A stretch of DNA of 64,000 nucleotides from Notospermus geniculatus. Lineage: Eukaryota > Nemertea > Pilidiophora > Heteronemertea > Lineidae. The DNA lies in NCBI GenBank assembly GCA_002633025.1, contig NMRB01000198.1, forward strand, positions 350,793 through 414,792. The letters run 5' to 3'. Below, one piece after another: positions 19,260 to 27,790 of this stretch (the first letter of the stretch is position 1; each line of letters opens with the position of its first letter). Below the pieces are notes generated by a model. The model did not search any database, was not told the origin of the DNA, and saw nothing but the letters and a program-made list of their open reading frames with translations. Position numbers and translations under genes: made by a program.

Positions 19260-19775
19260 CTAGTACATCATTTTAATTACTGGTTTCTTTTTCCGGATGA
19301 TGCGTTTCTTGAATGTCCGATAGTACTGAAAGTTTCTCGTGATCGGACATTTATCGAGTAAGTCCTGATCGTAAATCAAGAATATACAACAAGGTAACTC
19401 TAAGAGGTAACGCCCGGAATTGGTTAGGAATCTTGCTTTTCCGAACGTGCTGAGACAATTCGGACAGATCCCTCCACTGACACGAGCATTTTTATTCCTA
19501 TAATCGTTTCGAATCCAGAAGTATTTTTGTGAAATGAATCTTACCAGAATGTGATAAAACTTCAACAAGTTTTTTTCCCGATTTTGCCATAGATATCGAA
19601 ATCTCATTTTTGATCGTAGGAAATGCGCGCAAAGGTTATGTTTACTCATAAGTTGTATGCACTTCTCTACATCGGGAGGTAGAGATTTTTCAAATTCATC
19701 TGGCTCGCATTCCTGAAACATATTTGTGAGATATGGGTTAGGTTTGTCGTCACATAAAAGAATGGTCATCAACAT
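19260..19775 (-). CDS. Unknown virus-like protein, 171 aa
   Basis: I do not recognise this leftward gene. It starts at ATG 19775 (MLMTIL), with a second ATG two codons later. Cysteines are spread along the protein; ICPNC near residue 105 with a later LPCC near 129 could form a zinc site, though the spacing is not that of a known finger. The C-terminal 25 residues are very basic (FKKRIIRKKKPVIKMMY). No clear TATA box precedes it. It heads a pair of leftward genes and is divergent from the 897-aa gene. The shared upstream region (19776-19990) is rich in GGTGG and ACCA motifs. Confidence 0.6.
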   Translation of the reverse strand: MLMTILLCDDKPNPYLTNMFQECEPDEFEKSLPPDVEKCIQLMSKHNLCAHFLRSKMRFRYLWQNREKNLLKFYHILVRFISQKYFWIRNDYRNKNARVSGGICPNCLSTFGKARFLTNSGRYLLELPCCIFLIYDQDLLDKCPITRNFQYYRTFKKRIIRKKKPVIKMMY

Positions 19776-19859
19776 TTTTTAGTCCATTGTTTCAAATTAC
19801 CATTGGTTTGCAATGAAGGGTGGCAGGTCAACCATCCTTATCATGGGTGCGTGAGAGGG

Positions 19860-19960
19860 TATGCGCATGTGCGTCAGAGAGATTCCTTTTACCTCGAGAG
19901 GGTGGACCTGTTATGGAACGGTGGTTTAACCACATGGTTCCCATACAACTACTATAAAAA
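19860..19960 (+). promoter_or_regulatory. Promoter of the 897-aa gene
   Basis: GAGAGGGTGGACCTG is followed by the palindromic GGTGGTTTAACCACATGG (about 19921-19938), then ACTATAAAAATG with a TATA box at 19953-19959. The palindrome-plus-TATA arrangement recurs upstream of other genes here and in repeats at 45-54 kb. Confidence 0.55.
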
Positions 19961-19990
19961 TGAATGACATTCTCTCTCTCGGACAAGACG

Positions 19991-22684
19991 ATGGCAGTTA
20001 TATTTGATGTGAACAGGTGTAATTTGAAAGCACATGATAGTGACAGAAATCAAGCTGTCGAATACAACACGTATATGCTTTTAACTTACATTCATTTTCA
20101 ATATGTCAAGATCACTGGACAGTACAATAAAGCTGCAATATCATTTGAAATTTGCAAAAAACATCTCCAAGACTGGGTTACGATTTATTCCAAGTTAACC
20201 AGTGGTCTCTTTCGAGAATGGAAAACAGTGAATAAACAACAACTCTTTAGAGCTGTTGTAAGTATGGTCTGCTGCGGGACATTCACTGACATTGGAAAAA
20301 CCGACTTTTACTTGTTAGACTTGGAACATCTGTTTTACTATGATGATTGCATGTTTCAGCTCGTTCCGATAAATAAACATCTCATCAAATTTTATATCCC
20401 GATGATCTTGCAATTTAGCATGTTTTACTTGAGCCCGTACTTTGTAGTAGACATATTACTCGATCTACAACAAAAAGTGAAGCAGGCGCGATATCAGTTG
20501 GGTCTATCACTTTATAGCGCGCTCAACAAAAGATTGGATCATCTTTTGTATAAATTCCACGCGTTTAACCGACCAACGACAAGCCCATCAACAAACGAGT
20601 TTCTGGATGATTTTTATCACCTTAAATGGAATGTCATTGCAATGAGAGGGAAATATCAGTTCCCGTCTTACTTTCAACGCAATTACAGAATTCAATTATC
20701 TGGCCGGTCTAGTAACAAAAAAATGATCGACGTGAAAAGCACTCAAATTCATCCAATCTCTCTGATTCCACTGTATCAACTGGTTCATATTTATCATACG
20801 TTTATACAGAGCATGCACGTACCGGGGTACGGCGTATATAAGAGTAAAAACAAAACAAAGGACATATATGTATCTAAAACAAAGAATTTTCGTAAGCGAA
20901 AACGCGTGGAAAGCGATTTCAATTTGATCGGGGTCTGTGATCAATCCTTCGTAGATTTTTTACCGGACAATGACTGCAGACAATGTTGTGAGGTTTTTGA
21001 AAATTCTACCCGCTCGCAGAAGCAATTTCCTGGGGTAAAGGGTGAGAAATATCAACTGCACGTTGCTGACAAAAATCTACTCACTTTGGTAATTGTTATT
21101 TATAATGCACTACCACTGAGCTCATTCCTGCACATCCCGCTGGACGAATCAAAATCTAAATCCGATGATGATTTTCGGATGGAGTATAGCAATCATTTAA
21201 CCCGAGTTTTCAACTATAATTCTATAGTACACGACAGCATACTCAAGCCATGTCTCTGTCAAAAGGATTTTTATGCGGACGTTTATGATTTAAAGGTCCA
21301 GGAAGACTTGAGTCACTTGCAATGGAAGCGGTTCGAGTCTGAGAAATTGAATAGATCACTGATACATATCGACACCGTATTGGACGAAAGATGTTACAGT
21401 CTCGATTCTGGGGAAAGGAAATTGTTTTTTAGCAACGCTATAGTGAAAAATAAAGTGGTAAATTTGTTCTTATTGACCCCCGACAATGCGAAAATGAATT
21501 TTATCGAAGCCATTCACGCGCCCAAAAATGAAAGGTTTGTCAAACGTAAGCTCGTCATCGCCGCGCCCATCAAAGCCGTGGTGAGCAGATATAAAGGTTA
21601 TGGCATTTCTTTGAACTCCGTTAACTGTAACATCGATTCTAATGTACTATCGTTATGTATGGTCGTTTCAGAGTTGATTCGAGCACCATACGAGGTTATA
21701 CCCGGTTTCAAACCGGTCCGGGTGTTTTTCCCGGGGGTAGTCTGTAACGTATGCACTTCCGTGGACCTTCATGGAATCGTAAACCAACCGACGTGTAGAT
21801 TAAATTACACTAAGACAGGAGTGTGTCGGAGAGTTCTCAATTTCCCCGCATGTTCAGTGAAGCAATCTGTTAGCAGAGAAGAAAAAGACAAATTTTACTT
21901 GCAAAATCTACATCCGCTCGATGAAAGTAAACTATTGTTGAATTTTCAGTACCACAAATGCATGACCGTGAATGCTTCGAAAGTATTCAACAACCAGCTC
22001 AAAATATGCTTGAGAAAGGAATTTCACAGACTGTTGAATAATGATTCTCACGTATCCGAAATTTCCCTTTCAAAAAATGACGTTAAAACATTTTTTGAGA
22101 AAGTTAACATCTCTCTTTTGACACCATGTCATAGCAAATTTATAGACCTCTTGGTAGATCTGTCGCCGCAAGAAGAAATACATCGCGTTAAAGAAATCTT
22201 TACATTCTCTCGAGCGATATACGCAAATGCCACTTCGTTTGCATCACTCAAAGTTCCAGACTCTCAAACGGACAATGTCTTGTTGAGAAAATATCAAAAC
22301 ACCCACGTTATACCCAAACAGTTACTGATTCGTTTGAACGATGTAAGATCACTCGATCTGGGCGGTTATCAGAAATTTATCACCAATGAGAATTGTCGCA
22401 GCAAAGAGTATGCACCCTGGTTTTATGCAACACGGTCATTTAATACTGTGTATCAATGCGTCTTCTTACCATTCTCAAAAGATTCAAACGGTGGTCTCAC
22501 ACTCCCTCACAAAGACTTTTTTATTCGAATCATCGACAGGTATCTCGAAAAATGGAAAAAGTACAATGATAGTGATTGTCATCTTTTGTTTTCGGCAATA
22601 AGAGAATTCATAAGCCATTTACCAAATGAATCTCCGCAGCGGACCGAAACACTAAGCCCTATGCCAGCTACCAAAAAGCAGTAA
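19991..22684 (+). CDS. Large virus-like protein, 897 aa, function unknown
   Basis: The frame is open from ATG 19964, but the TATA box ends only ~5 bases before that codon. ATG 19991 (ACGATGG) is therefore the likelier start. I do not recognise the family. Cysteine-rich patches occur at DCRQCCE (about residue 335) and VCNVCTSVDLHG with CRLNY (about residues 590-610), a possible zinc-binding site. A basic segment (FRKRKRVES) near residue 305 could be a nuclear signal. There is no signal peptide or Walker motif. Herpesvirus single-stranded-DNA-binding proteins are large, contain one zinc site and end in a flexible tail. This protein is compatible with that, but I see no diagnostic motif, so the idea is weak. 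It is fully open and intronless and sits downstream of the helicase-primase-type genes. Confidence 0.75.
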   Translation: MAVIFDVNRCNLKAHDSDRNQAVEYNTYMLLTYIHFQYVKITGQYNKAAISFEICKKHLQDWVTIYSKLTSGLFREWKTVNKQQLFRAVVSMVCCGTFTDIGKTDFYLLDLEHLFYYDDCMFQLVPINKHLIKFYIPMILQFSMFYLSPYFVVDILLDLQQKVKQARYQLGLSLYSALNKRLDHLLYKFHAFNRPTTSPSTNEFLDDFYHLKWNVIAMRGKYQFPSYFQRNYRIQLSGRSSNKKMIDVKSTQIHPISLIPLYQLVHIYHTFIQSMHVPGYGVYKSKNKTKDIYVSKTKNFRKRKRVESDFNLIGVCDQSFVDFLPDNDCRQCCEVFENSTRSQKQFPGVKGEKYQLHVADKNLLTLVIVIYNALPLSSFLHIPLDESKSKSDDDFRMEYSNHLTRVFNYNSIVHDSILKPCLCQKDFYADVYDLKVQEDLSHLQWKRFESEKLNRSLIHIDTVLDERCYSLDSGERKLFFSNAIVKNKVVNLFLLTPDNAKMNFIEAIHAPKNERFVKRKLVIAAPIKAVVSRYKGYGISLNSVNCNIDSNVLSLCMVVSELIRAPYEVIPGFKPVRVFFPGVVCNVCTSVDLHGIVNQPTCRLNYTKTGVCRRVLNFPACSVKQSVSREEKDKFYLQNLHPLDESKLLLNFQYHKCMTVNASKVFNNQLKICLRKEFHRLLNNDSHVSEISLSKNDVKTFFEKVNISLLTPCHSKFIDLLVDLSPQEEIHRVKEIFTFSRAIYANATSFASLKVPDSQTDNVLLRKYQNTHVIPKQLLIRLNDVRSLDLGGYQKFITNENCRSKEYAPWFYATRSFNTVYQCVFLPFSKDSNGGLTLPHKDFFIRIIDRYLEKWKKYNDSDCHLLFSAIREFISHLPNESPQRTETLSPMPATKKQ

Positions 22685-22814
22685 AAGCGGATGTACATGT
22701 ACATGTACTTATCTATTGTACAAAAAAATTTTGAAAAGTGTCTTCAGTTACTCATATGGATGGTGAATTACCATTCAAATCCTATGGTCTTTTTGCTACT
22801 GTTGAAACAATGCG

Positions 22815-23153
22815 TCAGTTATACTTTTCATTATACAGTTTGATAAGAATATCTCCGTGACATGGTAAAGGATGACACCAACAGGCCAGACTCTTTCCAC
22901 TAAGCTCGTGTAAATATTCCATTAGATGTGCTCTCGCGTACATCTCATATTTACGTAAGCTCTCTGCCCTGCTGTAAAATGGCAGCGTGAAAGGGTTTCC
23001 CCACTTATTGTCCTCGGGTTTTGCAGTGTCCACATACCTTTCCAAATTCCGACCTATGTACACATGATCGTCGTATTCTAACCACTGTTTCAGATTTCTA
23101 AACCCAATCTTTCTGATATTCACAACTCGTAGCGTTACTTCCCTTCCAGTCAT
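22815..23153 (-). CDS. DUF4326-domain protein, 112 aa
   Basis: The leftward frame opens at a GTG (23183); the first ATG is at 23153 (MTGREVTLRV). The whole protein matches the DUF4326 pattern: VVNIRK at the start, YIGRNLERY, a K-W-GNPF segment, a Ser-Arg linker, a helix with YEMYARAHL, then GKSLACWCHPLPCHGD near the C-terminus. The CWC-x-P-x-x-CHGD cluster is the hallmark and suggests metal binding or a catalytic cysteine/histidine site. DUF4326 proteins are small, scattered in phages, bacteria, fungi and large viruses, and have no established function that I can state. It lies convergent to the 897-aa gene, 130 bases away. All hallmark residues are present. Confidence 0.8.
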   Translation of the reverse strand: MTGREVTLRVVNIRKIGFRNLKQWLEYDDHVYIGRNLERYVDTAKPEDNKWGNPFTLPFYSRAESLRKYEMYARAHLMEYLHELSGKSLACWCHPLPCHGDILIKLYNEKYN

Positions 23154-23402
23154 CACGCGTCCTATGGAACCAACGGTAGCCACGATGTGAAATGTGAAAG
23201 TAAGTCGGGACGCCTACCTGTGCTTTTTTCGCGCCTTTTTCAAAAGATACTAGCAACACCTAAGGAAAAAATCGTCGTTTATAAAGCTCCTCGAATCATT
23301 CTGTTACCACACCGATATACCACCTGAAGGAGTTTCTTTAAACATTCCTTTTCATTATTAGGACCAAACCCACCAATACCATAAGAAACGTATGAAGGTA
23401 TT

Positions 23403-23476
23403 ATACATCAGGTGGTTGTTAAGGTGTGGTAACTGAAATAACCACGGGGTGTTAAACCCAGCTACATGTATATAAG
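23403..23476 (+). promoter_or_regulatory. Promoter of the 177-aa gene
   Basis: CAGGTGGTTGTTAAGG, GTGTGGTAACTG and ATAACCACGGGGTGTTAA occur in a row, followed by TATATAAG at 23469-23476, 34 bases before ATG 23510. Confidence 0.6.
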
Positions 23477-23509
23477 AAGTTTGTCGGTGACATCGTTTCA
23501 TTGTTCACC

Positions 23510-24043
23510 ATGGAGCCGATCACGCATTATACTACAACGAGAAATAGGGCTGGCGATTGGAAATGTCGTGACGATTCTTATCATAGTTCTATTCCAAGAA
23601 CTTACGATACGCCTGCTGTTACAGATGCCGCATATTCGACTCCCACTTACAGGACCTATAGATCGAGACCTAAACCATCGTATGTTCAATTCAACGAGGC
23701 TAAATATGAAAAACTAGATCACAAATTATCAAAAATCGCCAGTAAATTAGAGCGATTATCCCCCGACGTTGAAAAGATAACGAAAATGTTGAAGAGACTA
23801 AATCTCAGAATGAGAGATCTCGGTGAATCGATGCGAAAGCAACAGAAACGAAAAACCCCAACTTCCGATGATACGCAGGTACCACACAAACGGCTCAAGT
23901 TGACGAATTCTACAGGATCCGATCCTGACGATCGTAAGTGTAAGAATTCTACCCGCGTAATTGCTTCTTCGGATTCATCTGGTGAGGAAGAAGGACTATG
24001 TAGTCAATCTGAATGCGACCTATCGGAAGCCCCGGAAAACTGA
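23510..24043 (+). CDS. Small coiled-coil protein with basic and acidic tail, 177 aa
   Basis: ATG 23510 has an excellent context (CACCATGG) and lies 34 bases after a TATATAAG box, so the start is well supported. I do not recognise the protein. The first ~60 residues are Tyr/Thr/Ser-rich and low in structure. Residues ~60-115 carry regularly spaced Leu/Ile with charged residues (KLSKIASKLERL and onward), consistent with a coiled coil. Two basic clusters (KQQKRK and HKRLKL) resemble a bipartite nuclear signal. The end is Ser/Glu/Asp-rich (SSDSSGEEEG). Nuclear localisation and oligomerisation are inference; a regulatory or DNA-associated role would fit. Confidence 0.65.
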   Translation: MEPITHYTTTRNRAGDWKCRDDSYHSSIPRTYDTPAVTDAAYSTPTYRTYRSRPKPSYVQFNEAKYEKLDHKLSKIASKLERLSPDVEKITKMLKRLNLRMRDLGESMRKQQKRKTPTSDDTQVPHKRLKLTNSTGSDPDDRKCKNSTRVIASSDSSGEEEGLCSQSECDLSEAPEN

Positions 24044-24057
24044 TAACGAGAGATGTA

Positions 24058-24132
24058 CGTCGGTCTAGCCTGGTTCCCTGGCCACCGTCGAGATGGCGCT
24101 GCGTAGACAATGGCCAGGCAGCAGCCGTTGCT
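24058..24132 (-). repeat. Dispersed repeat, partner of 6046-6120
   Basis: The reverse complement contains CTACGCAGCGCCATCT and AACCAGGCTA, as at 6046-6120. It begins just after the stop of the 177-aa gene, marking the edge of host-like DNA. Confidence 0.55.
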
Positions 24133-24390
24133 TTCCCCTTGAAATCCGGAGATTCATAGCGTCAATTAATCTGACAAATGAAAAGGTCGAATTTTGGAAT
24201 AATTATAGAGAAAACTACGGATTTAGATAACTTATACTAGATACATACAAGACTGGTCAAAAGAACGAGCATTTATGAACTATTTATGAATTTGAAGTAT
24301 TTTTTTACTTGGTCGAATCGATTACTAAGAATGTTAGAGTGGCTTGGTCCCAGTGTAGTGACGTCGCTTCTCAAGCCTGGCCTCTAGACT

Positions 24391-24466
24391 GGTCCCCTGT
24401 CGTAGTTCTCGCTTGACTACTGTAGTAGTGGAGGAACGGAGCGGTACGACAGGGGACCAGGCTACA
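24391..24466. repeat. Hairpin element (foldback)
   Basis: The inverted arms TGGTCCCCTGTCGTA (left) and TACGACAGGGGACCA (right) enclose about 46 bases. It is a small MITE-like element in the host-like island. Confidence 0.65.
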
Positions 24467-24720
24467 AACGGCCGTGAACACTGAGAGACGAGTTATACGT
24501 GTACATCCAAATATTCAGCATTACATATGTCTTTAAAACGGCAAAATGCTGAACGCATGTAAGCGTTACCATAATAATGTTTTGCGTATTACGTGTTACA
24601 TTTTAAGTGAATAAATTTTTGCATTTCAATTATATTTGCTTTGTGTGTTATCGATTGTTGTACTGCAAAATATCAGAATTAGGCCTACTTTGTCAATGGA
24701 AAAATGTCAGTAAAAGTAAA

Positions 24721-24930
24721 TCAGTTTAATATCGTAGCACCTCAAAGAGGCGCGTATCACACATTAAGATGATAAGAACAGATACTTTTATCTCTCGGGT
24801 TGGTTAACCACCACCCTATTTATTTAAATATACAAATTAATCATCATACATTATTACAACTATGGCATGCAATGAGTAAGTAACAGATACTCCACTTTGA
24901 TCTTAGCCAATAGGCCGAGAAGCGATACGG
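24721..24930 (-). pseudogene. Truncated and interrupted U2 snRNA copy
   Basis: On the minus strand it begins with the same ATCGCTTCTCGGCCTA 5' end as the intact U2 gene. It is interrupted after about 40 bases by a 95-bp insertion. It then resumes and stops around the Sm-site region, so the whole 3' half of U2 is missing. Its upstream flank (24931-25088) matches that of the intact copy, showing duplication of a U2 unit. Confidence 0.85.
24787..24881. mobile_element. 95-bp insertion in the U2 copy with 10-bp target duplication
   Basis: AACAGATACT occurs directly on both sides (24777-24786 and 24882-24891) and once in the intact U2. The insert is AT-rich. It contains GGTTGGTTAACCACCACC followed by TATTTATTTAAATATA, i.e. 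the same palindrome-plus-TATA arrangement as virus-like promoters. It has no obvious terminal inverted repeats and no coding capacity. Confidence 0.7.
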
Positions 24931-25455
24931 TTTCGGGGGTTCGAATCTGATTACTACCAAACCGAGCAGAACAATTTCATGGGCACGTACCTTCAACGTT
25001 GATTTTACTTTCCGAGGCTTCGCGTAGGTGGCAGCACCTGCTAAAAGGTCAGACAGAGAAGCCCATTTTCGTCTGCAACTGCAATACGGAATGACAAACG
25101 CGACATGCACGCCGTCGCTCGCATAGTAGCCTAGCGTAACATGGAAAACATCCAAAATTTTGTTTAGAAGCAGCCAATTATGAAGGGATTAACACGTTTA
25201 ACCCTTTAATTGTCAAGGAGACAATCAAGGAAACCAGACGCCAATGTCTGACCAGGGCCTGGGACGGCAGGGCCTAGCTCATTACCACGTCTAGGCGCTG
25301 CCTTGATGTAAGCAGGAAGGGTATCTGATTACAGGGCTGCGTTTTTTGGATTGTTTATTCAAAATGTCACTTGTTACAGGCGATCAGGACAAGTTTTATC
25401 GGGAGCAAGGGAGAGGGTATTTGCTGAGGGGTGATTCTATTCTTTGTTCGTTTAT

Positions 25456-25644
25456 GATGGGCCGATCCTGGAGGTACTGCAATACCAGGCCAACCCGTGG
25501 CGAGAGCGGAGCAAGCCCCTGACATCTCGCCGAGGTCCAAAAACCAGTTTAATATCGTAGCACCTCAATGAGGCGCGTATCAGATATTAAGCTGATAAGA
25601 ACAGATACTACACTTTGATCTTAGCCAATAGGCCGAGAAGCGAT
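25456..25644 (-). ncRNA. RNU2: U2 spliceosomal snRNA
   Basis: Read leftward from 25644, the sequence starts ATCGCTTCTCGGCCTATTGG, followed by the conserved branch-point-pairing region (CTAAGATCAAAGTGTAGTA) and TCTTATCAGCTTAATATCTG. A stem-loop, the Sm-site region and the 3' stem-loop with TGGTATTGCAGTACCTCCAG follow. Length, about 189 nt, is normal. U2 pairs with the intron branch site in the major spliceosome. All core elements are present, so this copy may be functional. The flank upstream of its 5' end (25645-25780) is shared with the broken copy at 24721-24930, indicating a tandem U2 locus. Confidence 0.93.
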
Positions 25645-25780
25645 ACGGTTTCGGGGTTCGAATCTGATTACTACCAAACCGAGCAGAACAATTTCATGGG
25701 CACGTACCTTCAACGTTTATTACTTTCCGAGGCTTCGCGTAGGTGGCAGCACCTGCTAAAAGGTCAGACAGAGAAGCGCG

Positions 25781-26234
25781 TGTCCTGGGAACAAATGATC
25801 CAATTGTTACAATCTAATCTCTGGTGATTGGTTTAATCTCTGGTGATTTGGTTTCTATACCCATGCACCTTAAAGTGTTTTACTGGGGGACAATGGGGGA
25901 CACTTTTTACTACTAAATCGGCGCTACGCTACCTCCGCTAACTACCGCTGACTACCGCCGCGTGACTACCGCTAAGTCATGAAGAGACAAGATAATAATA
26001 TTTTACATCTTTTATTGATAATAAATGAATACATGCATTGCGGGATAAACCCAGTGTGGTTATATGCCATGTTACAATCATACAAGCGGTCACTTGTTCC
26101 CCATTTGACCTTGACAATACAAATACAGCCCCCCCCCCCCCTCACCCCGCTATTACGAACCCTTTGTGGTCCAAGGGTTAACTTCATACCAACGCGGTCC
26201 CAAAATTTCATGACATGTGTGTAAATCCTCGCTA
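25781..26234. other. Spacer between the U2 island and the zinc-finger gene
   Basis: I find no gene. It contains fragments of the repeat seen at 40497 and 56213 (GGGGGACACTTTTTAC near 25890) and short CTACCGC repeats at 25930-25970. A C-run lies at 26131-26140. Confidence 0.4.
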
Positions 26235-26876
26235 TTACGATGTTTTTTCTGTTGTTTGTGTCCAAGCATCTCGAAAGTTTACCGCGTCCTTGAAAACATA
26301 AGAGGATTGTTCGTTGCAAAACGTGCCGTCCGGAAATGACCACACGCGGTTTCTGAACAGAGTATAGGGTCGTGCGGACTCCCTTCTCGGTTTATCTCCT
26401 CTCTTCGGAAGCTTCGGCATCATGCCTGGTACAAAAGATTCATCCCTTCCATCATTCGTATCGGTATCGGGTGATAGGGACTTTTCCTTGGATTGCCTGG
26501 GACTTACGAGCTCGTCATCTTCCACGTCTATTGTCTCAGTTTCTCTCTCGAGTTTTTCCTTTGTATCGGCGGTCGATGTTTTCGTAATATGGGACTTTTT
26601 CCTTTCGAATGTTGTTCTCGAAATTGAGTTCACAGTTGGTGCTTTTGAGATTTCTTGCCCCGGGTATTCTGTTCGTAGACTATTTTCCTCGTCAAATCGT
26701 TCTGTATCAGTTTTGAGTTTGTGTGAAATGTCTCTCGATCTCGCCTGAGTTCTCCTGTGTTGCTGTTCATGTGAGCGTAACGCTCCGCGGTCATACTTCG
26801 GGAACTTCTTCCCACAATGATTACACGATATCACCCTAGAGAAATCTGGGCGTTCTAGTTGCACGCGTTTCATCAT
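26235..26876 (-). CDS. C2H2-type zinc-finger protein, 213 aa
   Basis: The leftward frame opens at a TTG (26927); the first ATGs are at 26876 and 26873. A single finger, CNHCGKKFPKYDRG then ALRSHEQQH, lies near residues 18-40. Its spacing is C-x2-C-x14-H-x3-H, slightly longer than the classical x12. A long Ser/Thr/Glu/Lys-rich, probably disordered middle follows (residues 45-165), then a conserved-looking C-terminal segment with NRVWSFPDGTFCNEQ and NFRDAWTQT. It may bind DNA or RNA as a regulator, by inference from the finger. It lies on the virus-like side of the U2 island, divergent from the dNMP kinase. A host gene exon is possible because no good promoter is seen. Confidence 0.55.
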   Translation of the reverse strand: MMKRVQLERPDFSRVISCNHCGKKFPKYDRGALRSHEQQHRRTQARSRDISHKLKTDTERFDEENSLRTEYPGQEISKAPTVNSISRTTFERKKSHITKTSTADTKEKLERETETIDVEDDELVSPRQSKEKSLSPDTDTNDGRDESFVPGMMPKLPKRGDKPRRESARPYTLFRNRVWSFPDGTFCNEQSSYVFKDAVNFRDAWTQTTEKTS

Positions 26877-27118
26877 CTGGATTTTAGTGGCACAAACCTT
26901 TTTCTTGAGACCGACACGAAAAATCAATGCAATGCTGGTACTTTGAAATTGTCGAACTGCGATGAGAACTCACGTGAGATAGGCTACTAAAATCGAATAC
27001 TTGAGTTCACATCAAACTGTTTCAACCAAACAACTGTAATTGCAGTATCTTGAGGACACCATATAATGCACTACATATACCACTCATTGCATGAGGTGAC
27101 TCAGAGGTCAGACACATA

Positions 27119-27210
27119 CCATCCGTTCAAAACTAAGGGACTATTGTCCGGTGGTCTGATGTGATGCAATGGGAGGTGGAAGGGGTGGCATCTATTTTAA
27201 TATAACAATG
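27119..27210 (+). promoter_or_regulatory. Likely promoter region of the dNMP kinase
   Basis: GTCCGGTGGTCTG, GGGAGGTGGAAGGGGTGG and the AT-rich TCTATTTTAATATAAC lie in order before the ATG at 27208, the same composition as other promoters in the block. Confidence 0.4.
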
Positions 27211-27235
27211 GATTGCGAACCATTTGTGACATCAT

Positions 27236-27790
27236 TTGAAAATTCATCTCGTCGGATTATGTGGTTACGCTGGTTCTGGCAAAGACACGGTTGGCGATTA
27301 TTTAGCTGGAAAATATAATTTTCACCGGACGGCATTCGCAGATCCCCTGAAACGTGGAATCAGAGGTATGTTTGGTTTGACTGATGATCAATTGTGGGGG
27401 AGTTTGAAAGACGAGGTAGACCACTTCTGGAAGACGACTCCGAGAGACATAATGCAGAAAATTGGTTCGTTTGGGCGGCTTTTTTTCTCAGGATTCGTTG
27501 GTGATAAAGAAGGGTTATTTTGGATTGAAATATTTAAAAGAAACTATGACCCTGGTGTGTCGACAGTTATAACAGATTTACGATATCAAAATGAAATAGA
27601 CGAGATCAAAAAGTTAGGAGGTACTATCATCCGTGTTGCGAGAAATTCCGTTAACCCTAATCTTAGTGAAGATTTGCACCTTTCCGAAAGAGCTGATGCA
27701 TTAAAATGTGTAGATATTGTGATTCAAAATAACGGTTCTAAAAGTGAATTATTTGATAGAGTCGACGAAGTTATAACCAGTTTATCTTGA
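27236..27790 (+). CDS. Deoxynucleoside monophosphate kinase
   Basis: This is a P-loop kinase that phosphorylates dNMPs to dNDPs, of the type known in phages and in some herpesviruses of fish. Motifs are the Walker A loop GYAGSGKDTVG right at the N-terminus (residues 9-19), FADPLKRGIRGMFGL (substrate lid region), DIMQKIGSFGR, and TDLRYQNEIDEIKKLGG with IIRVAR near residues 118-140. At 184 aa the length is normal. The start is odd: the in-frame stop at 27227 leaves only TTG 27236 as a possible start before the P-loop. The ATG at 27208 lies in another frame of the same strand. A frameshift or assembly error near 27230, an unseen splice, or a non-ATG start would explain this. It complements the R2 gene in nucleotide supply. 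Confidence 0.85.
   Translation: MKIHLVGLCGYAGSGKDTVGDYLAGKYNFHRTAFADPLKRGIRGMFGLTDDQLWGSLKDEVDHFWKTTPRDIMQKIGSFGRLFFSGFVGDKEGLFWIEIFKRNYDPGVSTVITDLRYQNEIDEIKKLGGTIIRVARNSVNPNLSEDLHLSERADALKCVDIVIQNNGSKSELFDRVDEVITSLS

Noticed and set aside
24844-25155. Protein-coding frame over the broken U2 copy
   Set aside because: It is the shadow of the U2 pseudogene and its flank.
25615-25827. Protein-coding frame over the intact U2 gene
   Set aside because: It overlaps the U2 5' end and promoter region and has no protein-like conservation.
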